Assembly: GCF_000473365.1 (NCBI RefSeq)
Contig: NZ_KI421517.1
Coordinates: 827,363-891,362 of the forward strand
Origin: Adhaeribacter aquaticus DSM 16391
Lineage (GTDB): Bacteria; Bacteroidota; Bacteroidia; Cytophagales; Hymenobacteraceae
Length of the DNA stretch: 64,000 bases
Direction: 5' to 3'
Shown: positions 9,041 through 18,007 of the stretch, piece by piece
Layout: each line of letters opens with the position of its first letter
How positions within the stretch are numbered: position 1 is the first letter of the stretch
The notes under the pieces: generated by a model
The model's input: only the letters and a program-made list of their open reading frames with translations
The model's database searches: none
What the model was told of the DNA's origin: nothing
Program-made: the position numbers and the translations under genes

Positions 9041-10093
9041 ATGAGAAAAGTATTAATACTTGTTTTGTTTCAAATGACCTTGTCAATCCTGAATGGTTTC
9101 GGCCAAAGTAACGAGGGACCATCTGTTTACCTCACCAACTATACTTTTTCGGATAAGCAACCTGATGTAGGTTATATTAAAATAAAGTCAGCCAAAAATA
9201 CGCCCATAAAAGGAGTAAGTATTGGCGGCAAGCATGCCAAAGTGTTCCGGGTAAGTAAAGACAATAAACTCACCTTAAGGAAAGAAGCCATTACTCCTGG
9301 TTTAAATTGGGTAGATGTAGTCCTTACCGTTAAAACCACTGACGGCGACCTAAAAAACAACTTCAGAATTGTAAGGGATCAGTTTATCCGGAATAAAGTT
9401 GTTGCGCATCGGGGAGCCTGGAAAAATACTGGCGCTACCGAAAACTCTATTGCGGCCCTGAAACACGCCATTGATTTAGGTTGCGAAGGGAGCGAATTTG
9501 ATGTCCACATGTCTGCCGATTCGGTATTATATATTAATCATGATCCGCATATTCAGGATGTGTCAATTGCTAAATCTACTTCCAATGTTTTAGCTGCAGT
9601 TAAATTAGGTAACGGAGAGGCTTTACCAACGCTGGAGAGTTATTTAAAGACTGGCACCGGTCAAAATAAAACAAAGCTTATTCTGGAGTTAAAACCGTCA
9701 GAACTGGGAAAAGAAAGCTCTATTGCTGTAGCGCACAAAGCTGTAAAAATGGTTGAAGACCTGCAGGCGCAAGCGTGGGTGGATTACATTAGTTTTGATT
9801 ATGAGGTCTGCAAAGAAATAATGAAGATTGCACCCTACGCAAAAGTAGCTTACTTGAAAGGAGATAAAGTGCCGGCAGAATTGGCCCAGCAAAACTTATT
9901 TGGGCTGGATTACCATTTTAGCATATTACAGAAAAACCCGGACTGGATTAAGGATGCGCAGCAAAGAAAACTAACAGTAAACGTCTGGACGGTTAATGAC
10001 CAACCCGTTATGGAAAACCTTCTGAAAGAAAATGTGGATTTTATTACAACTAACGAACCGGAGCTTCTGTTAAATTTAATTTCAGCTAAGTAA
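9041..10093 (+). CDS. Secreted glycerophosphodiester phosphodiesterase family protein
   Basis: Predicted to hydrolyse glycerophosphodiesters to an alcohol and glycerol-3-phosphate outside the cytoplasm. Residues 1-21 form a signal peptide (…SILNGFG). Residues about 25-112 are a beta-rich N-terminal module without an assigned name. The GDPD TIM barrel starts at VVAHRGAW (His123, Arg124), continues with Glu134, the metal pair Glu152/Asp154 in EFDVH and His167 in INHDPH, and ends with NVWTVNDQPVM and TTNEPELL, typical of the family. It ends at a shared bidirectional terminator. A gene-poor 770-base region lies upstream. Confidence 0.88.
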   Translation: MRKVLILVLFQMTLSILNGFGQSNEGPSVYLTNYTFSDKQPDVGYIKIKSAKNTPIKGVSIGGKHAKVFRVSKDNKLTLRKEAITPGLNWVDVVLTVKTTDGDLKNNFRIVRDQFIRNKVVAHRGAWKNTGATENSIAALKHAIDLGCEGSEFDVHMSADSVLYINHDPHIQDVSIAKSTSNVLAAVKLGNGEALPTLESYLKTGTGQNKTKLILELKPSELGKESSIAVAHKAVKMVEDLQAQAWVDYISFDYEVCKEIMKIAPYAKVAYLKGDKVPAELAQQNLFGLDYHFSILQKNPDWIKDAQQRKLTVNVWTVNDQPVMENLLKENVDFITTNEPELLLNLISAK

Positions 10094-10137
10094 TAAGCTG
10101 TTACTTTCAAACTCAGCAAAAATAAAACAGGTAAAAT

Positions 10138-10166
10138 AAAAAGCAGGCTCCTGAGGCCTGCTTTTT
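10138..10166. terminator. Bidirectional terminator
   Basis: AAAAAGCAGGC (10138-10148) and GCCTGCTTTTT (10156-10166) flank a 7-base loop. T-runs occur on both strands, so it serves the convergent GDPD and isomerase genes. Confidence 0.85.
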
Positions 10167-10187
10167 AATTTACCTGTTTTGATAGGA

Positions 10188-11024
10188 TTAATAATTCAAC
10201 TTCTTCAGGTAATTAATATTATGTTTTACGCTATCCATCGGGTCGCCAGCATATTCTTCCTGTTCTACAAAGAAGTGTTTCATACCTGATTTCTTAGCCG
10301 CCTGGAATAGCTCCACAAAATTAATCCGGCCATTGCCAAATTCAGTGCTCTCTTCTTTTTCCTTTTTCATGTCTTTCAGGTGCCACAGCGGAAAACGGTT
10401 TGGATATTTCTGGAAATACCGCATCGGGTCATTACCTGTTACAATAGCCCAACCTAAATCCATTTCCATTTTCACTAAGTCCGGATCGGTTTCATCCAAT
10501 AAAATATCATATAATATTTTCCCATCAACTTTATCAAATTCGTACTCGTGGTTATGGTACCCAAAAATTAAATTTGCCTTTTTACAAGCCTCCGCAGCTT
10601 TATTAAAAGTTTCAGCTACTTGCTGGTAATTACTTATAGTTTGTCCCCGGCTCGGCAGCGAAGAGCAAATTAAGTAGGTTTGCCCGGCTTCAGCCGCTTC
10701 ATCTACAGTTTTTTGCCAGTTCTCATTTACGTGTACGTGGCCACTGCGTAAAATAAGACCTAAATCTTTCGTTACTTTCTTCATCTCTGCACCCGTAAAA
10801 CCATAGTAGTGGCCTTTTTCGCTCCGGGCCGACTCAATTTCTTTATAGCCCATTTTGGCTAAAGCCTTTAATGTTCCTCTGGCATCGGCCAGCATTTCTT
10901 TACGCACTGTATATAACTGAATACCTACGTTTTTTACTTTTGCTGCCTCACTAATAGTAGGCAATAACAAGGTTCCTAAAGCAAAAGCGCCCGAGGTTTT
11001 TAAGAAGACTCTTCTGGATGTCAT
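10188..11024 (-). CDS. Tat-exported sugar phosphate isomerase/epimerase (TIM barrel)
   Basis: Xylose-isomerase-like TIM-barrel protein, probably an exported sugar isomerase, epimerase or lyase. The start carries a twin-arginine signal: TSRRVFLKTSGAFALGTLLL followed by an Ala-rich cleavage site. The barrel shows GIQLYTVRKEM (about 33-43), FGYHNHEYEFD (about 153-163), EMDLGWAIVTGNDP (about 185-198) and HLKDMKKE (about 214-221), with His, Glu and Asp residues in metal-binding positions of the family. Length 278 is normal. Related proteins usually sit with Gfo/Idh/MocA oxidoreductases and DUF1080 proteins, and one of each is nearby. Confidence 0.85.
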   Translation of the reverse strand: MTSRRVFLKTSGAFALGTLLLPTISEAAKVKNVGIQLYTVRKEMLADARGTLKALAKMGYKEIESARSEKGHYYGFTGAEMKKVTKDLGLILRSGHVHVNENWQKTVDEAAEAGQTYLICSSLPSRGQTISNYQQVAETFNKAAEACKKANLIFGYHNHEYEFDKVDGKILYDILLDETDPDLVKMEMDLGWAIVTGNDPMRYFQKYPNRFPLWHLKDMKKEKEESTEFGNGRINFVELFQAAKKSGMKHFFVEQEEYAGDPMDSVKHNINYLKKLNY

Positions 11025-11343
11025 ATGAGTAGTTTTAAGAATTTCTAATGGCTTGGAATAAAATTAAGTTTGTAAAAATATTAAATTAATATGGTTCATT
11101 CTGCATTTATTGTTCCGGCAATAGCTTTCTTTGCTAAGGACCAAATAGTTATTTCCTGATACTATTTATAAAACAATAGCAAAAACTTAACCTATTTTTA
11201 GCTAGCACTTCCGGACCAAAGAATTATTAAATATTTTAACAAAATTTGTCTGTTTTTACAGGAAATAGTCCTCAGTAGAGCTTATTGAAAGATGTTTATA
11301 AATTAGGAAAACAAACCGCCACAAAATTTATTAATAAAAACAA
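11025..11343. other. Divergent intergenic region
   Basis: About 320 A/T-rich bases between the divergently transcribed isomerase and Gfo/Idh/MocA genes. No ORF or strong hairpin is visible. It must hold both promoters, but I could not pick a convincing pair. Confidence 0.5.
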
Positions 11344-12408
11344 ATGACATCAACTTCTTCTTTTCAGCCCATAACGGTAGGTATAGCCTCTTATGGTATG
11401 TCTGGTATGGTTTTTCATGCCCCTTTTATTTCGAGTAACCCCAAGTTTAAACTTAGAAAAATTGTTCAGCGGTCTGGTAATACAGCTCAGGAACGCTACC
11501 CGGATGCAACCATAGTAAGAAGTTATGAGGAGCTGTTACAAGATGAATCACTGGAGCTTATCATAGTAAATGTACCCAATTCGCTCCACCTATCTATGAC
11601 CCGCCAGGCTTTGGAAGCCGGCAAACATGTAATAGTAGAAAAACCTTTTACCGTTACCAGCGAGGAGGCTCAAACGCTTATTGAAGTAGCTAAAGCCAAT
11701 AACAGATTATTGAGTGTTTACCAGAACCGCCGTTGGGATGGTGATTTCATGACAGTACAGCAAGTGGTTCAGAATGAGTTATTGGGTAAACTGGTAGATT
11801 ATGAAGCTCACTATGACCGCTACCGCAACTATATTGAACCAAATACCTGGAAAGAAGCAGCAGCTCCTGGCACTGGCATTTTATATAACCTAGGATCCCA
11901 TATGATTGATCAGGCCCTGGTATTATTTGGCAAACCAAATGCCATTACGGCCGAGATTGGTATCCAACGCGAAGGTGGCCAGGTAGATGATTACTACCAC
12001 CTGACTTTACATTATTTAGGATTAAGAGTTACGTTAAAATCAAGCTATTTAGTTCGGGAACAAGGGCCTCGTTACATTTTACATGGCACAGAAGGATCTT
12101 TCTTAAAATATGGTTTAGACCCACAGGAGGAGAATTTGAAAGTTGGTGTTTTACCAACCTCAGCCAACTGGGGCATGGAAACAGAAGAAACCTGGGGGCA
12201 TTTAAATACGCAGTTAGATGGCTTACATGTAAAAACCAGAATAGAAACCTTGCCCGGAAACTACCGGTTATATTATGATAATATTTATGAGGCTATACGG
12301 GAAGACAAAGAACTACAGGTTAAGCCAGAGCAATCCTTATTAGGAATCCAGATCATTGAGGCGGCCCTGCAAAGCAACGCAGAAAGACGAACTGTTACTA
12401 TCAAGTAA
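11344..12408 (+). CDS. Gfo/Idh/MocA family NAD(P)-dependent oxidoreductase
   Basis: Cytoplasmic sugar or inositol dehydrogenase-like enzyme. The N-terminal Rossmann fold has a variant glycine motif, GIASYGMSGMVFHAPF (about 13-28). NVPNSLHLSMTRQALEAGKHVIVEKPFTVT (about 80-109) follows, with the EKP catalytic motif. The C-terminal alpha/beta domain includes GTGILYNLGSHMIDQALVLFG, a family signature with an Asp and a His near the active site. Full-length at 354 residues. There is no signal peptide, so any 3-keto sugar chemistry would be intracellular. Close relatives include YdgJ/scyllo-inositol-dehydrogenase-type enzymes. Confidence 0.88.
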   Translation: MTSTSSFQPITVGIASYGMSGMVFHAPFISSNPKFKLRKIVQRSGNTAQERYPDATIVRSYEELLQDESLELIIVNVPNSLHLSMTRQALEAGKHVIVEKPFTVTSEEAQTLIEVAKANNRLLSVYQNRRWDGDFMTVQQVVQNELLGKLVDYEAHYDRYRNYIEPNTWKEAAAPGTGILYNLGSHMIDQALVLFGKPNAITAEIGIQREGGQVDDYYHLTLHYLGLRVTLKSSYLVREQGPRYILHGTEGSFLKYGLDPQEENLKVGVLPTSANWGMETEETWGHLNTQLDGLHVKTRIETLPGNYRLYYDNIYEAIREDKELQVKPEQSLLGIQIIEAALQSNAERRTVTIK

Positions 12409-12414
12409 AATAAA

Positions 12415-12436
12415 AGGGCCGATATTTTCGGCCCTC
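12415..12436. terminator. Bidirectional terminator
   Basis: AGGGCCGA (12415-12422) pairs with TCGGCCCT (12428-12435). T-rich flanks occur on both strands between two convergent genes. Confidence 0.75.
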
Positions 12437-12459
12437 TTATTAATGATTATTTTGGGTAA

Positions 12460-12900
12460 TTAGCTTTTTTTAGCAGCTGGCTTCGCACCTGGTTTAGCAG
12501 CAGGCTTGGCCGGAGCAGCAGTAGGCGCTAAAGAAAGAATGTATTTTACCATTTCAGAAGCATCGGCTTTAGAAAGTTGTGGGTGCGGAGACATTGGAAT
12601 CTCGCCCCAGTTACCAGCGCCACCTTGAATAACTTTGTCAGTCAGCATAGCTAAGGCATTTTTATCACCTTTGTATTTCTGAGCAATTTCTTTAAAAGCA
12701 GGGCCTACAATTTTAGTATCCAAAGTATGGCAAGCCATACAATCGCTTTTCTCCATTAATGCTTTACCTTTTAAGGCACCGGATGCCTGGCTTGGCTCAA
12801 CCACAGCCACATTTTCAGACTTACTGGTAAAAGCAAACGACCCTAATACAATCGCCATCACACCAGCTGCCTTAAAACAATTTGTGAAACTCCTTCTCAT
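12460..12900 (-). CDS. Class I c-type cytochrome
   Basis: Small exported electron carrier of 146 residues. A signal peptide covers about residues 1-28. The haem motif is CMACH with Cys54, Cys57 and His58. The likely axial Met is Met103 in IPMSPHPQL. The motif TKIVGPAFKEIAQKYKG between them is typical of cytochromes associated with DUF1080 and sugar-oxidising proteins in this phylum. The C-terminal 20 residues are an Ala/Pro/Lys-rich tail (PAAKPGAKPAAKKS). It could accept electrons from the copper-propeller protein; that is inference from location. Confidence 0.88.
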   Translation of the reverse strand: MRRSFTNCFKAAGVMAIVLGSFAFTSKSENVAVVEPSQASGALKGKALMEKSDCMACHTLDTKIVGPAFKEIAQKYKGDKNALAMLTDKVIQGGAGNWGEIPMSPHPQLSKADASEMVKYILSLAPTAAPAKPAAKPGAKPAAKKS

Positions 12901-13152
12901 TGATTTGTTTGATGTTTACTAAATTAAAAATATTTTTTCTGCTTCTGGTTTACTTACTAAATATCACTTGGTAAGCTGGCTAAACCTTTGCAACGAAAAT
13001 AAACCAAGAATTGTGCCTTATTTATTTTTCGGGTGCAGAATTAATTAAGATTCTGCTAAAATACAAATAAACTTTTAATATTATTAGCCTACCTTAAACT
13101 ATTACCTATTCAAAACTAAGTGCTTAACCCTTTAGGCAAAACTTGTAATAAA

Positions 13153-14232
13153 TTATTCTGACCTGGGATTTAACAGGTGCAGTAAATAATGACTGCTTTT
13201 TTGTAGAGCTAAAACTGTTACACATAATACCATTCCAGGAAAAAACACCAACCACCATGCCATAAAGTTCATCCGGACACCAACAATAGCCCGACCCCAA
13301 CTGGGTACATCTGCCGGAATGCCTATTCCCAGGAAAGAAAGCGTAGCCTCTAAGCCAATTAAGTTTATGAGACCAAAGGTAAAGGCAACTACAATGGGCG
13401 TAAGCACATTCGGAAATGCATGTTTTACTAAAATTCTGCGGTTAGAAAAACCCAGTGATTTTGCTGCTTCTATGTAAGGCAAGGCTTTAATTTTTATCAT
13501 CTCGCCCCGCATCAGCCTAGCTATAGCTGGCCAATAAGTTAGGGCCGACAGCAATACTATATTCCCTAAGGATGGAGTTACAAAAGCCGCTAAGCATAAT
13601 ACCAAAAGCAACCGGGGCACGCTTTGTACCAGCTCAACTGTTTTCATCACCAAGGTATCTACTGGCAGAAAAATACGTTTTTGAAAAGCGTGTATAAATA
13701 AGAAGAGTTTTAGCAGCAGGAAGTAAAGGATTAACGAAAATAATCCAGCAAGTATATGCAAAACAAATAAATCAGCTTGTGTATAAAAGGCAAGCCAACC
13801 TATTATACAAAAACCAAAATATAAATATACGCCTAAAGCAATTATTACTGACGGGAAAAAGGCGATGGAAAGCTTAAACTCCTGGTCGCCAAAGTACCCT
13901 GCCACCCCACCAAAAAAAACTCCAACTAAGGTGGCTAATACCATAGCAGGCACACTTACTAACATGGCTGTTCGGGCACCAAACACAATATTAGCTAATA
14001 AATCGCGCCCTAATTGATCTGTACCAAGCCAATGAACCTTATTAAGTGGATTTGTTGATTCCCATTGAAAAGGCGGTTGGTAAACCCGATCTAAATCTAT
14101 ATCGTTGGGTGAAAAGTTTAGCGGCAGCCAGTTAGCGCCTATTGCAAAAAGGGCAAACAGGCTTAAATAAAGCAAGGCCAATTTGCTTTGCCAGTTAGGG
14201 ATTAAAAATTTATTTATTAATGGAGAAGGCAA
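13153..14232 (-). CDS. Dpp/Opp-type ABC transporter permease (DppC-like)
   Basis: Inner-membrane permease of a peptide/nickel-type ABC importer. It shows the N-terminal WLGTDQLGRDLLANIVFGARTA block common to DppC/OppC and the cytoplasmic EAA loop EAAKSLGFSNRRILVKHAFPN (about 255-275) that contacts the ATPase, plus about six hydrophobic segments. At 359 residues it is longer than E. coli DppC (about 300) because of extra hydrophobic sequence near residues 120-185. It is the last gene of a three-gene operon, starting 4 bases after the preceding permease gene. No ATPase gene follows. Confidence 0.88.
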   Translation of the reverse strand: MPSPLINKFLIPNWQSKLALLYLSLFALFAIGANWLPLNFSPNDIDLDRVYQPPFQWESTNPLNKVHWLGTDQLGRDLLANIVFGARTAMLVSVPAMVLATLVGVFFGGVAGYFGDQEFKLSIAFFPSVIIALGVYLYFGFCIIGWLAFYTQADLFVLHILAGLFSLILYFLLLKLFLFIHAFQKRIFLPVDTLVMKTVELVQSVPRLLLVLCLAAFVTPSLGNIVLLSALTYWPAIARLMRGEMIKIKALPYIEAAKSLGFSNRRILVKHAFPNVLTPIVVAFTFGLINLIGLEATLSFLGIGIPADVPSWGRAIVGVRMNFMAWWLVFFPGMVLCVTVLALQKSSHYLLHLLNPRSE

Positions 14233-14236
14233 TACT

Positions 14237-15631
14237 TTAAGGTTTTATCCTGGTTCGGGGATCAGCTGAAAAATAAAGGAAATCGGTTAATAAATGGGAG
14301 CCAACTTTTAATGTGGCCGCAAATAGTACCAACCCAAGCACAACCGGGTAATCACGTGCTAAAACCGATTCTGCTAACAATCGCCCCGTACCGGGTATGG
14401 CAAATATTACTTCTATAACCAAAGCTCCACTAATTAAACTGGGCAAGTATCCGGTAAATAAAGTAATTAAGGGTAGTAAAGCATTTCTGAAAACGTGTCT
14501 GCGTAATACCAAATTATTAGGCAAGCCTTTGGCTCGGGCGGTGGTAATGAATTCGGCCTGCATTACTTCCTGTAGTTTTTGGTAAAGCTGAACAGTAACA
14601 TAGGGCAGGCCAGCTAAGATTAAACAAATGCCTGGCAACACCAGGTGCGGTACCTGCTCCAAAAATTTACCCCACCAACCTTGGGCAGCTCCCATACCTG
14701 AACTTAACCCAAATAATGGAAATATATGCAGGTATCCAGAACCGGCTAAAAAAATTAAAAGCAGGAAAGCCACAATGAAAAGTGGAATACTATCTAACAC
14801 ATATAAAAAAGATAAAACGCAAGCCTGCCACCGCGACTTTTTATTTCTGGTTAAGACTAAACTTAGTTCTACCGCTAAAGCAAAAATCAGAAGCAGGCAT
14901 CCTAGCAATAAAATTAAGGTGTTGCTAATAGCACGGCATATTATTTTGGTAACCGGCTGCCCGTCCCGGTATGAATTGCCTAATTCTCCTCTAACAAAAT
15001 TTCCCAGCCAGCTGTTGTATTGGTTTTCTGAACCATGCCACTTAATTACCGGAATTAAATTGTTAATTGGCTGCGCCTCCTGTTCTAACCTTGCAAAATT
15101 GTTCCTGACCAGCAGATAGTGTGTTCTTAAAATAAGAGAGCCAGGAGCTTGCATCTGCCGCTTTTCTATTTTATTTAGTAGTTGGGTAATTTTTTGAGGA
15201 TCTGTTTCAGTGAATAAGACCTGGGTTTGCTTTTGAAGAAGGAGAACATTTGTACCCAATACCTGCTGCTCCCATTTTAGTAAACTTTTATAATAAGCTG
15301 CTATGGCGGGCCAATTACCATATTGGTAAATTAACTTCTGCAAAAACACCTGATGCCGCACTGGAAATACCTTAGCTAACGTATCAGGTTCTGCTTTAGA
15401 ATATATAGAAAAATAAAATAGAGGTTTATCTGCACCAGTTGTTTTTAAAGATTGCAAGTAATCAGCGTGACTTTGTATTACCTGGTTACCTGTTGAAATT
15501 GTTCCTTCTGTTTGCTGTAGTAAATCTTTATAATTACCTGGCACAACTTTACTTAAAACAAAAATTACAGAACCAATTACCCAAATAGTTGGTGCAGCCA
15601 GCAATAATCTTTTACCAAAGTAAGCCCACAT
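14237..15631 (-). CDS. Dpp/Opp-type ABC transporter permease (DppB-like) with large insertion
   Basis: Second permease of the peptide-type importer. TM1 covers about residues 8-30. An unusually long hydrophilic segment (about 32-235) follows, predicted outside the membrane. Then come SWLGNFVRGELGNSYRDGQPV, which in ordinary DppB/OppB lies shortly after TM1, and five further TM helices. The EAA loop reads EFITTARAKGLPNNLVLRRHVFRN (about 362-385). Ordinary DppB is about 310-340 residues; this one is 464. It lies between the binding-protein gene (6-base gap) and the DppC-like gene (4-base gap). Confidence 0.87.
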   Translation of the reverse strand: MWAYFGKRLLLAAPTIWVIGSVIFVLSKVVPGNYKDLLQQTEGTISTGNQVIQSHADYLQSLKTTGADKPLFYFSIYSKAEPDTLAKVFPVRHQVFLQKLIYQYGNWPAIAAYYKSLLKWEQQVLGTNVLLLQKQTQVLFTETDPQKITQLLNKIEKRQMQAPGSLILRTHYLLVRNNFARLEQEAQPINNLIPVIKWHGSENQYNSWLGNFVRGELGNSYRDGQPVTKIICRAISNTLILLLGCLLLIFALAVELSLVLTRNKKSRWQACVLSFLYVLDSIPLFIVAFLLLIFLAGSGYLHIFPLFGLSSGMGAAQGWWGKFLEQVPHLVLPGICLILAGLPYVTVQLYQKLQEVMQAEFITTARAKGLPNNLVLRRHVFRNALLPLITLFTGYLPSLISGALVIEVIFAIPGTGRLLAESVLARDYPVVLGLVLFAATLKVGSHLLTDFLYFSADPRTRIKP

Positions 15632-15637
15632 AAAAAG

Positions 15638-17359
15638 TTAATCTTCTTTAAGCGTAAATGAGCTTACATCATAGCCAGGTTTAATAGCCGATACTTTTAA
15701 ATTGGTAAACCTTTTATGTATAGCTAACCGATCGGTGTTAAAGTACAGGAAAATAAGGGCACTTTGTTCGTGTAAAATCTCTTGCAGGCGTTTCAGCGCA
15801 TTAACTTTTGTTTGGTTATCTTGGGCATCATTAATTTCACCTATCAGCCTATCACTTTCTGGCGTACCAAATCCGGTATAGTTGCCCCCTCCTTCTGCTG
15901 CGCTTTGGGTATGAAAGATAGGCTTAAAATTATAAACAAACGGATTACCAGAAAGGTATCGGATAAAAACCTCGAAGGAATGGTCTTTTAAATTTTTTGT
16001 TAACAGTAAGCCTTCCAGCGGCTGAATGGTAATTGGGATATTTATTTTAGCCGCCTCCTGCTGAAAGATCAGTGCAATGTTTTCAAATTCAGTATTACCG
16101 GCCTTGTAGTTCAGGTTAATAGTAAGAACCTCTGCTTTGCCGTTGATATTTTTCTGCCACCTATCAGGAAGTTTTACCCACCCCGCTACTTGCAGCAAAC
16201 GCATTACTTCCTGTAAGCTATAAGCGTAAGGCTGAATTTGGGAATTATAAAATTGTTTATCGGTGGGGATGACCGGGCCAACAGTTTGAATGGCGTACCC
16301 CTTTTGTGTAGCTTGGATTATCTTTTTAACGTCTAAAAGATGTGCTAAGGCCTGACGGGTAGCCGCATCTGCAAACTTTGGTAAACGGCTATTAATGCCC
16401 AGGTAAGTAAATTCGTAGGTTGCAGGCGTAAAAAGATTATAGGATTGTTTAAAATTTTGATCTGCCTGAAGTTGTTGAAAGGCATTGACTGGAATGCCAG
16501 AAAAGACATCTAATTGCTGGTTTCTGAGAGCAAGAATTGCAGTGCCATTATCTGGTACTACCTGAAAAATAATCCTTTCGGGCTGGGCGGTTATATGTTG
16601 GTGGTTTTGATTTATTTTTTCGCCCCACCAGTTACTTTTTTTCCTAAGTCGTACAAACTGACCGGTTTGCCATTCCTCTATTTCATAACCCCCGCTACCT
16701 TTTAAGAACGCTTTGTTCCTGGTAAACTGGTCGCTATTAAACCATTGGGCAAATTCCTGTATCTTAGGGTTATTACTTATATGTTCAGCTTTCTTTTGAA
16801 TATCGCTTAAAGAAAACTGCTTTAATATATTTTTTGGGTCTACCAGATGTGCTGGCAGTATAAAAAAATCACCTGCTAAAAACTCATTCTCTGGTGTCAG
16901 CTCGTCTGTAATCAAAGTAAATTCCTTTGCATCACTGGCACTGAGCTGTATATCTGTAATAAATTCAAAAGCTAACTTTTGTCGCTCATTTTGCACCAAA
17001 GGGCAATTTAGCACCTTCAGGGTTAATGCGACATCTGCCCCTGTAACTGGCTTTTGGTCACTCCAAACGGCTTCTTCCCTGATTTGGAAAGTAAGTTTAA
17101 CTTTATTCCCTTCCTTAGTGATTATGGGCTTACCTGTGGCTAAGGCAGGCTTTACCTGACCATCAGCCAAATCAGCCATCATTAAACTCTGGAAGAGTAA
17201 ATTTAAAATTTGCAGGGCGGCTGCATTATTATAATTTACTGTACTTAAGTTTTCCGGATCCTGAGAGATTCTAATTTGAACCTGGTTTGTATTCGCTGGC
17301 TTTTTGCAGGCCAGCAACAACCCAAATATCAAGAATAGGAGCTTAGGGTACTTGCTCAT
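15638..17359 (-). CDS. Peptide-type ABC transporter substrate-binding lipoprotein (SBP_bac_5)
   Basis: Extracytoplasmic solute-binding protein of the DppA/OppA family. A lipoprotein signal with lipobox GLLLAC puts the lipidated Cys at residue 18. The mature protein shows VKLTFQIREEAVWSDQKPVTGADV (about 88-111, family signature) and VGPVIPTDKQFYN (about 364-376). At 573 residues it has typical length. It is the first gene of the permease operon. A 67-codon secreted-peptide gene on the same strand ends 66 bases upstream. Substrate may be peptides, but members also bind nickel or sugars. Confidence 0.87.
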   Translation of the reverse strand: MSKYPKLLFLIFGLLLACKKPANTNQVQIRISQDPENLSTVNYNNAAALQILNLLFQSLMMADLADGQVKPALATGKPIITKEGNKVKLTFQIREEAVWSDQKPVTGADVALTLKVLNCPLVQNERQKLAFEFITDIQLSASDAKEFTLITDELTPENEFLAGDFFILPAHLVDPKNILKQFSLSDIQKKAEHISNNPKIQEFAQWFNSDQFTRNKAFLKGSGGYEIEEWQTGQFVRLRKKSNWWGEKINQNHQHITAQPERIIFQVVPDNGTAILALRNQQLDVFSGIPVNAFQQLQADQNFKQSYNLFTPATYEFTYLGINSRLPKFADAATRQALAHLLDVKKIIQATQKGYAIQTVGPVIPTDKQFYNSQIQPYAYSLQEVMRLLQVAGWVKLPDRWQKNINGKAEVLTINLNYKAGNTEFENIALIFQQEAAKINIPITIQPLEGLLLTKNLKDHSFEVFIRYLSGNPFVYNFKPIFHTQSAAEGGGNYTGFGTPESDRLIGEINDAQDNQTKVNALKRLQEILHEQSALIFLYFNTDRLAIHKRFTNLKVSAIKPGYDVSSFTLKED

Positions 17360-17425
17360 GCTTACATTTTAAATAAACAAAGTAAGCACGATTTTTTTAA
17401 TTAACTATTCCCCGAAGAGCAACAA

Positions 17426-17629
17426 TTAATTATTGTCATCCCAAGAACCAGCACCACCACGGCTATCTGTAGGTGCAGAAGAGCTAAGATTTAATACTTG
17501 TGTATTCCGAATTGGAGCAACTTTAGTAAAGCTTGCACGAGAAGATGCAATTTTGTTTGGCACTACTGCATTTTGAGAATTTACGAAAAAAGAAAGGTTT
17601 AAAAGAGTAGTGAAGAATAACTGGAACAT
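17426..17629 (-). CDS. Small secreted peptide precursor (hypothetical)
   Basis: A 67-codon ORF whose first 20 residues are hydrophobic (MFQLFFTTLLNLSFFVNS) and look like a signal peptide, though without the usual basic N-end. About 47 mostly polar residues follow, with a distinctive C-terminus, DSRGGAGSWDDNN. It has a purine-rich stretch (AAAAGATAAAGG) before its ATG and a promoter-like TTTG plus CAACTTTG arrangement upstream. It sits between a peptide-importer operon on the same strand and a divergent helical-repeat protein. I know no family for it. Coding status is likely but unproven. Confidence 0.5.
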   Translation of the reverse strand: MFQLFFTTLLNLSFFVNSQNAVVPNKIASSRASFTKVAPIRNTQVLNLSSSAPTDSRGGAGSWDDNN

Positions 17630-18007
17630 GGCCTTTATCTTTTATGGTTAATGACTTATTTTCTGCGTTTTATTAAGACAAAGTTGGCATAAGAAACGCA
17701 ACCAAAAAAGGAAAAAGTGCCTAAAAAAATAACAATAACATTCCTAAGTTAGCTTATAAAAAATCTAACCAGGAATATTAAAAAAGTACCTAAATATTAA
17801 ATAATTAAATAATCAAAAATTATATATTCTGTTAACTATTGGTTTTTGTAACATTTAAGATATTTTACTACCTTACAAAAGTGAAAAAAAGCCTTTTAAA
17901 AGAAAAGTAAATAATTAGGCAAAACGTAACATGTACTTTTCTTATGTATTTTGTTTAGTTTTAACTATTAAATCTGCTTAAAAAGTAAAACTGGGGCTAT
18001 TTGAGGA
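17630..18007. other. Divergent intergenic region between peptide and helical-repeat genes
   Basis: About 380 very A/T-rich bases shared by two divergent genes. No further ORF is convincing. TTTTG-type promoter fragments are present on both strands. Confidence 0.4.
17675..17717 (-). promoter_or_regulatory. Promoter-like element of the small secreted peptide gene
   Basis: On the minus strand TTTG is followed after about 16 bases by CAACTTTG, one mismatch from TAnnTTTG. It lies about 50-90 bases before the ATG at 17629. Pattern match only. Confidence 0.3.

Noticed and set aside
8734-9111. 125-codon plus-strand ORF before and overlapping the GDPD gene
   Set aside because: It starts with TTG, has no domain or signal, and overlaps the signal peptide of the well-supported GDPD gene in another frame; part of its sequence matches the decayed gene region.
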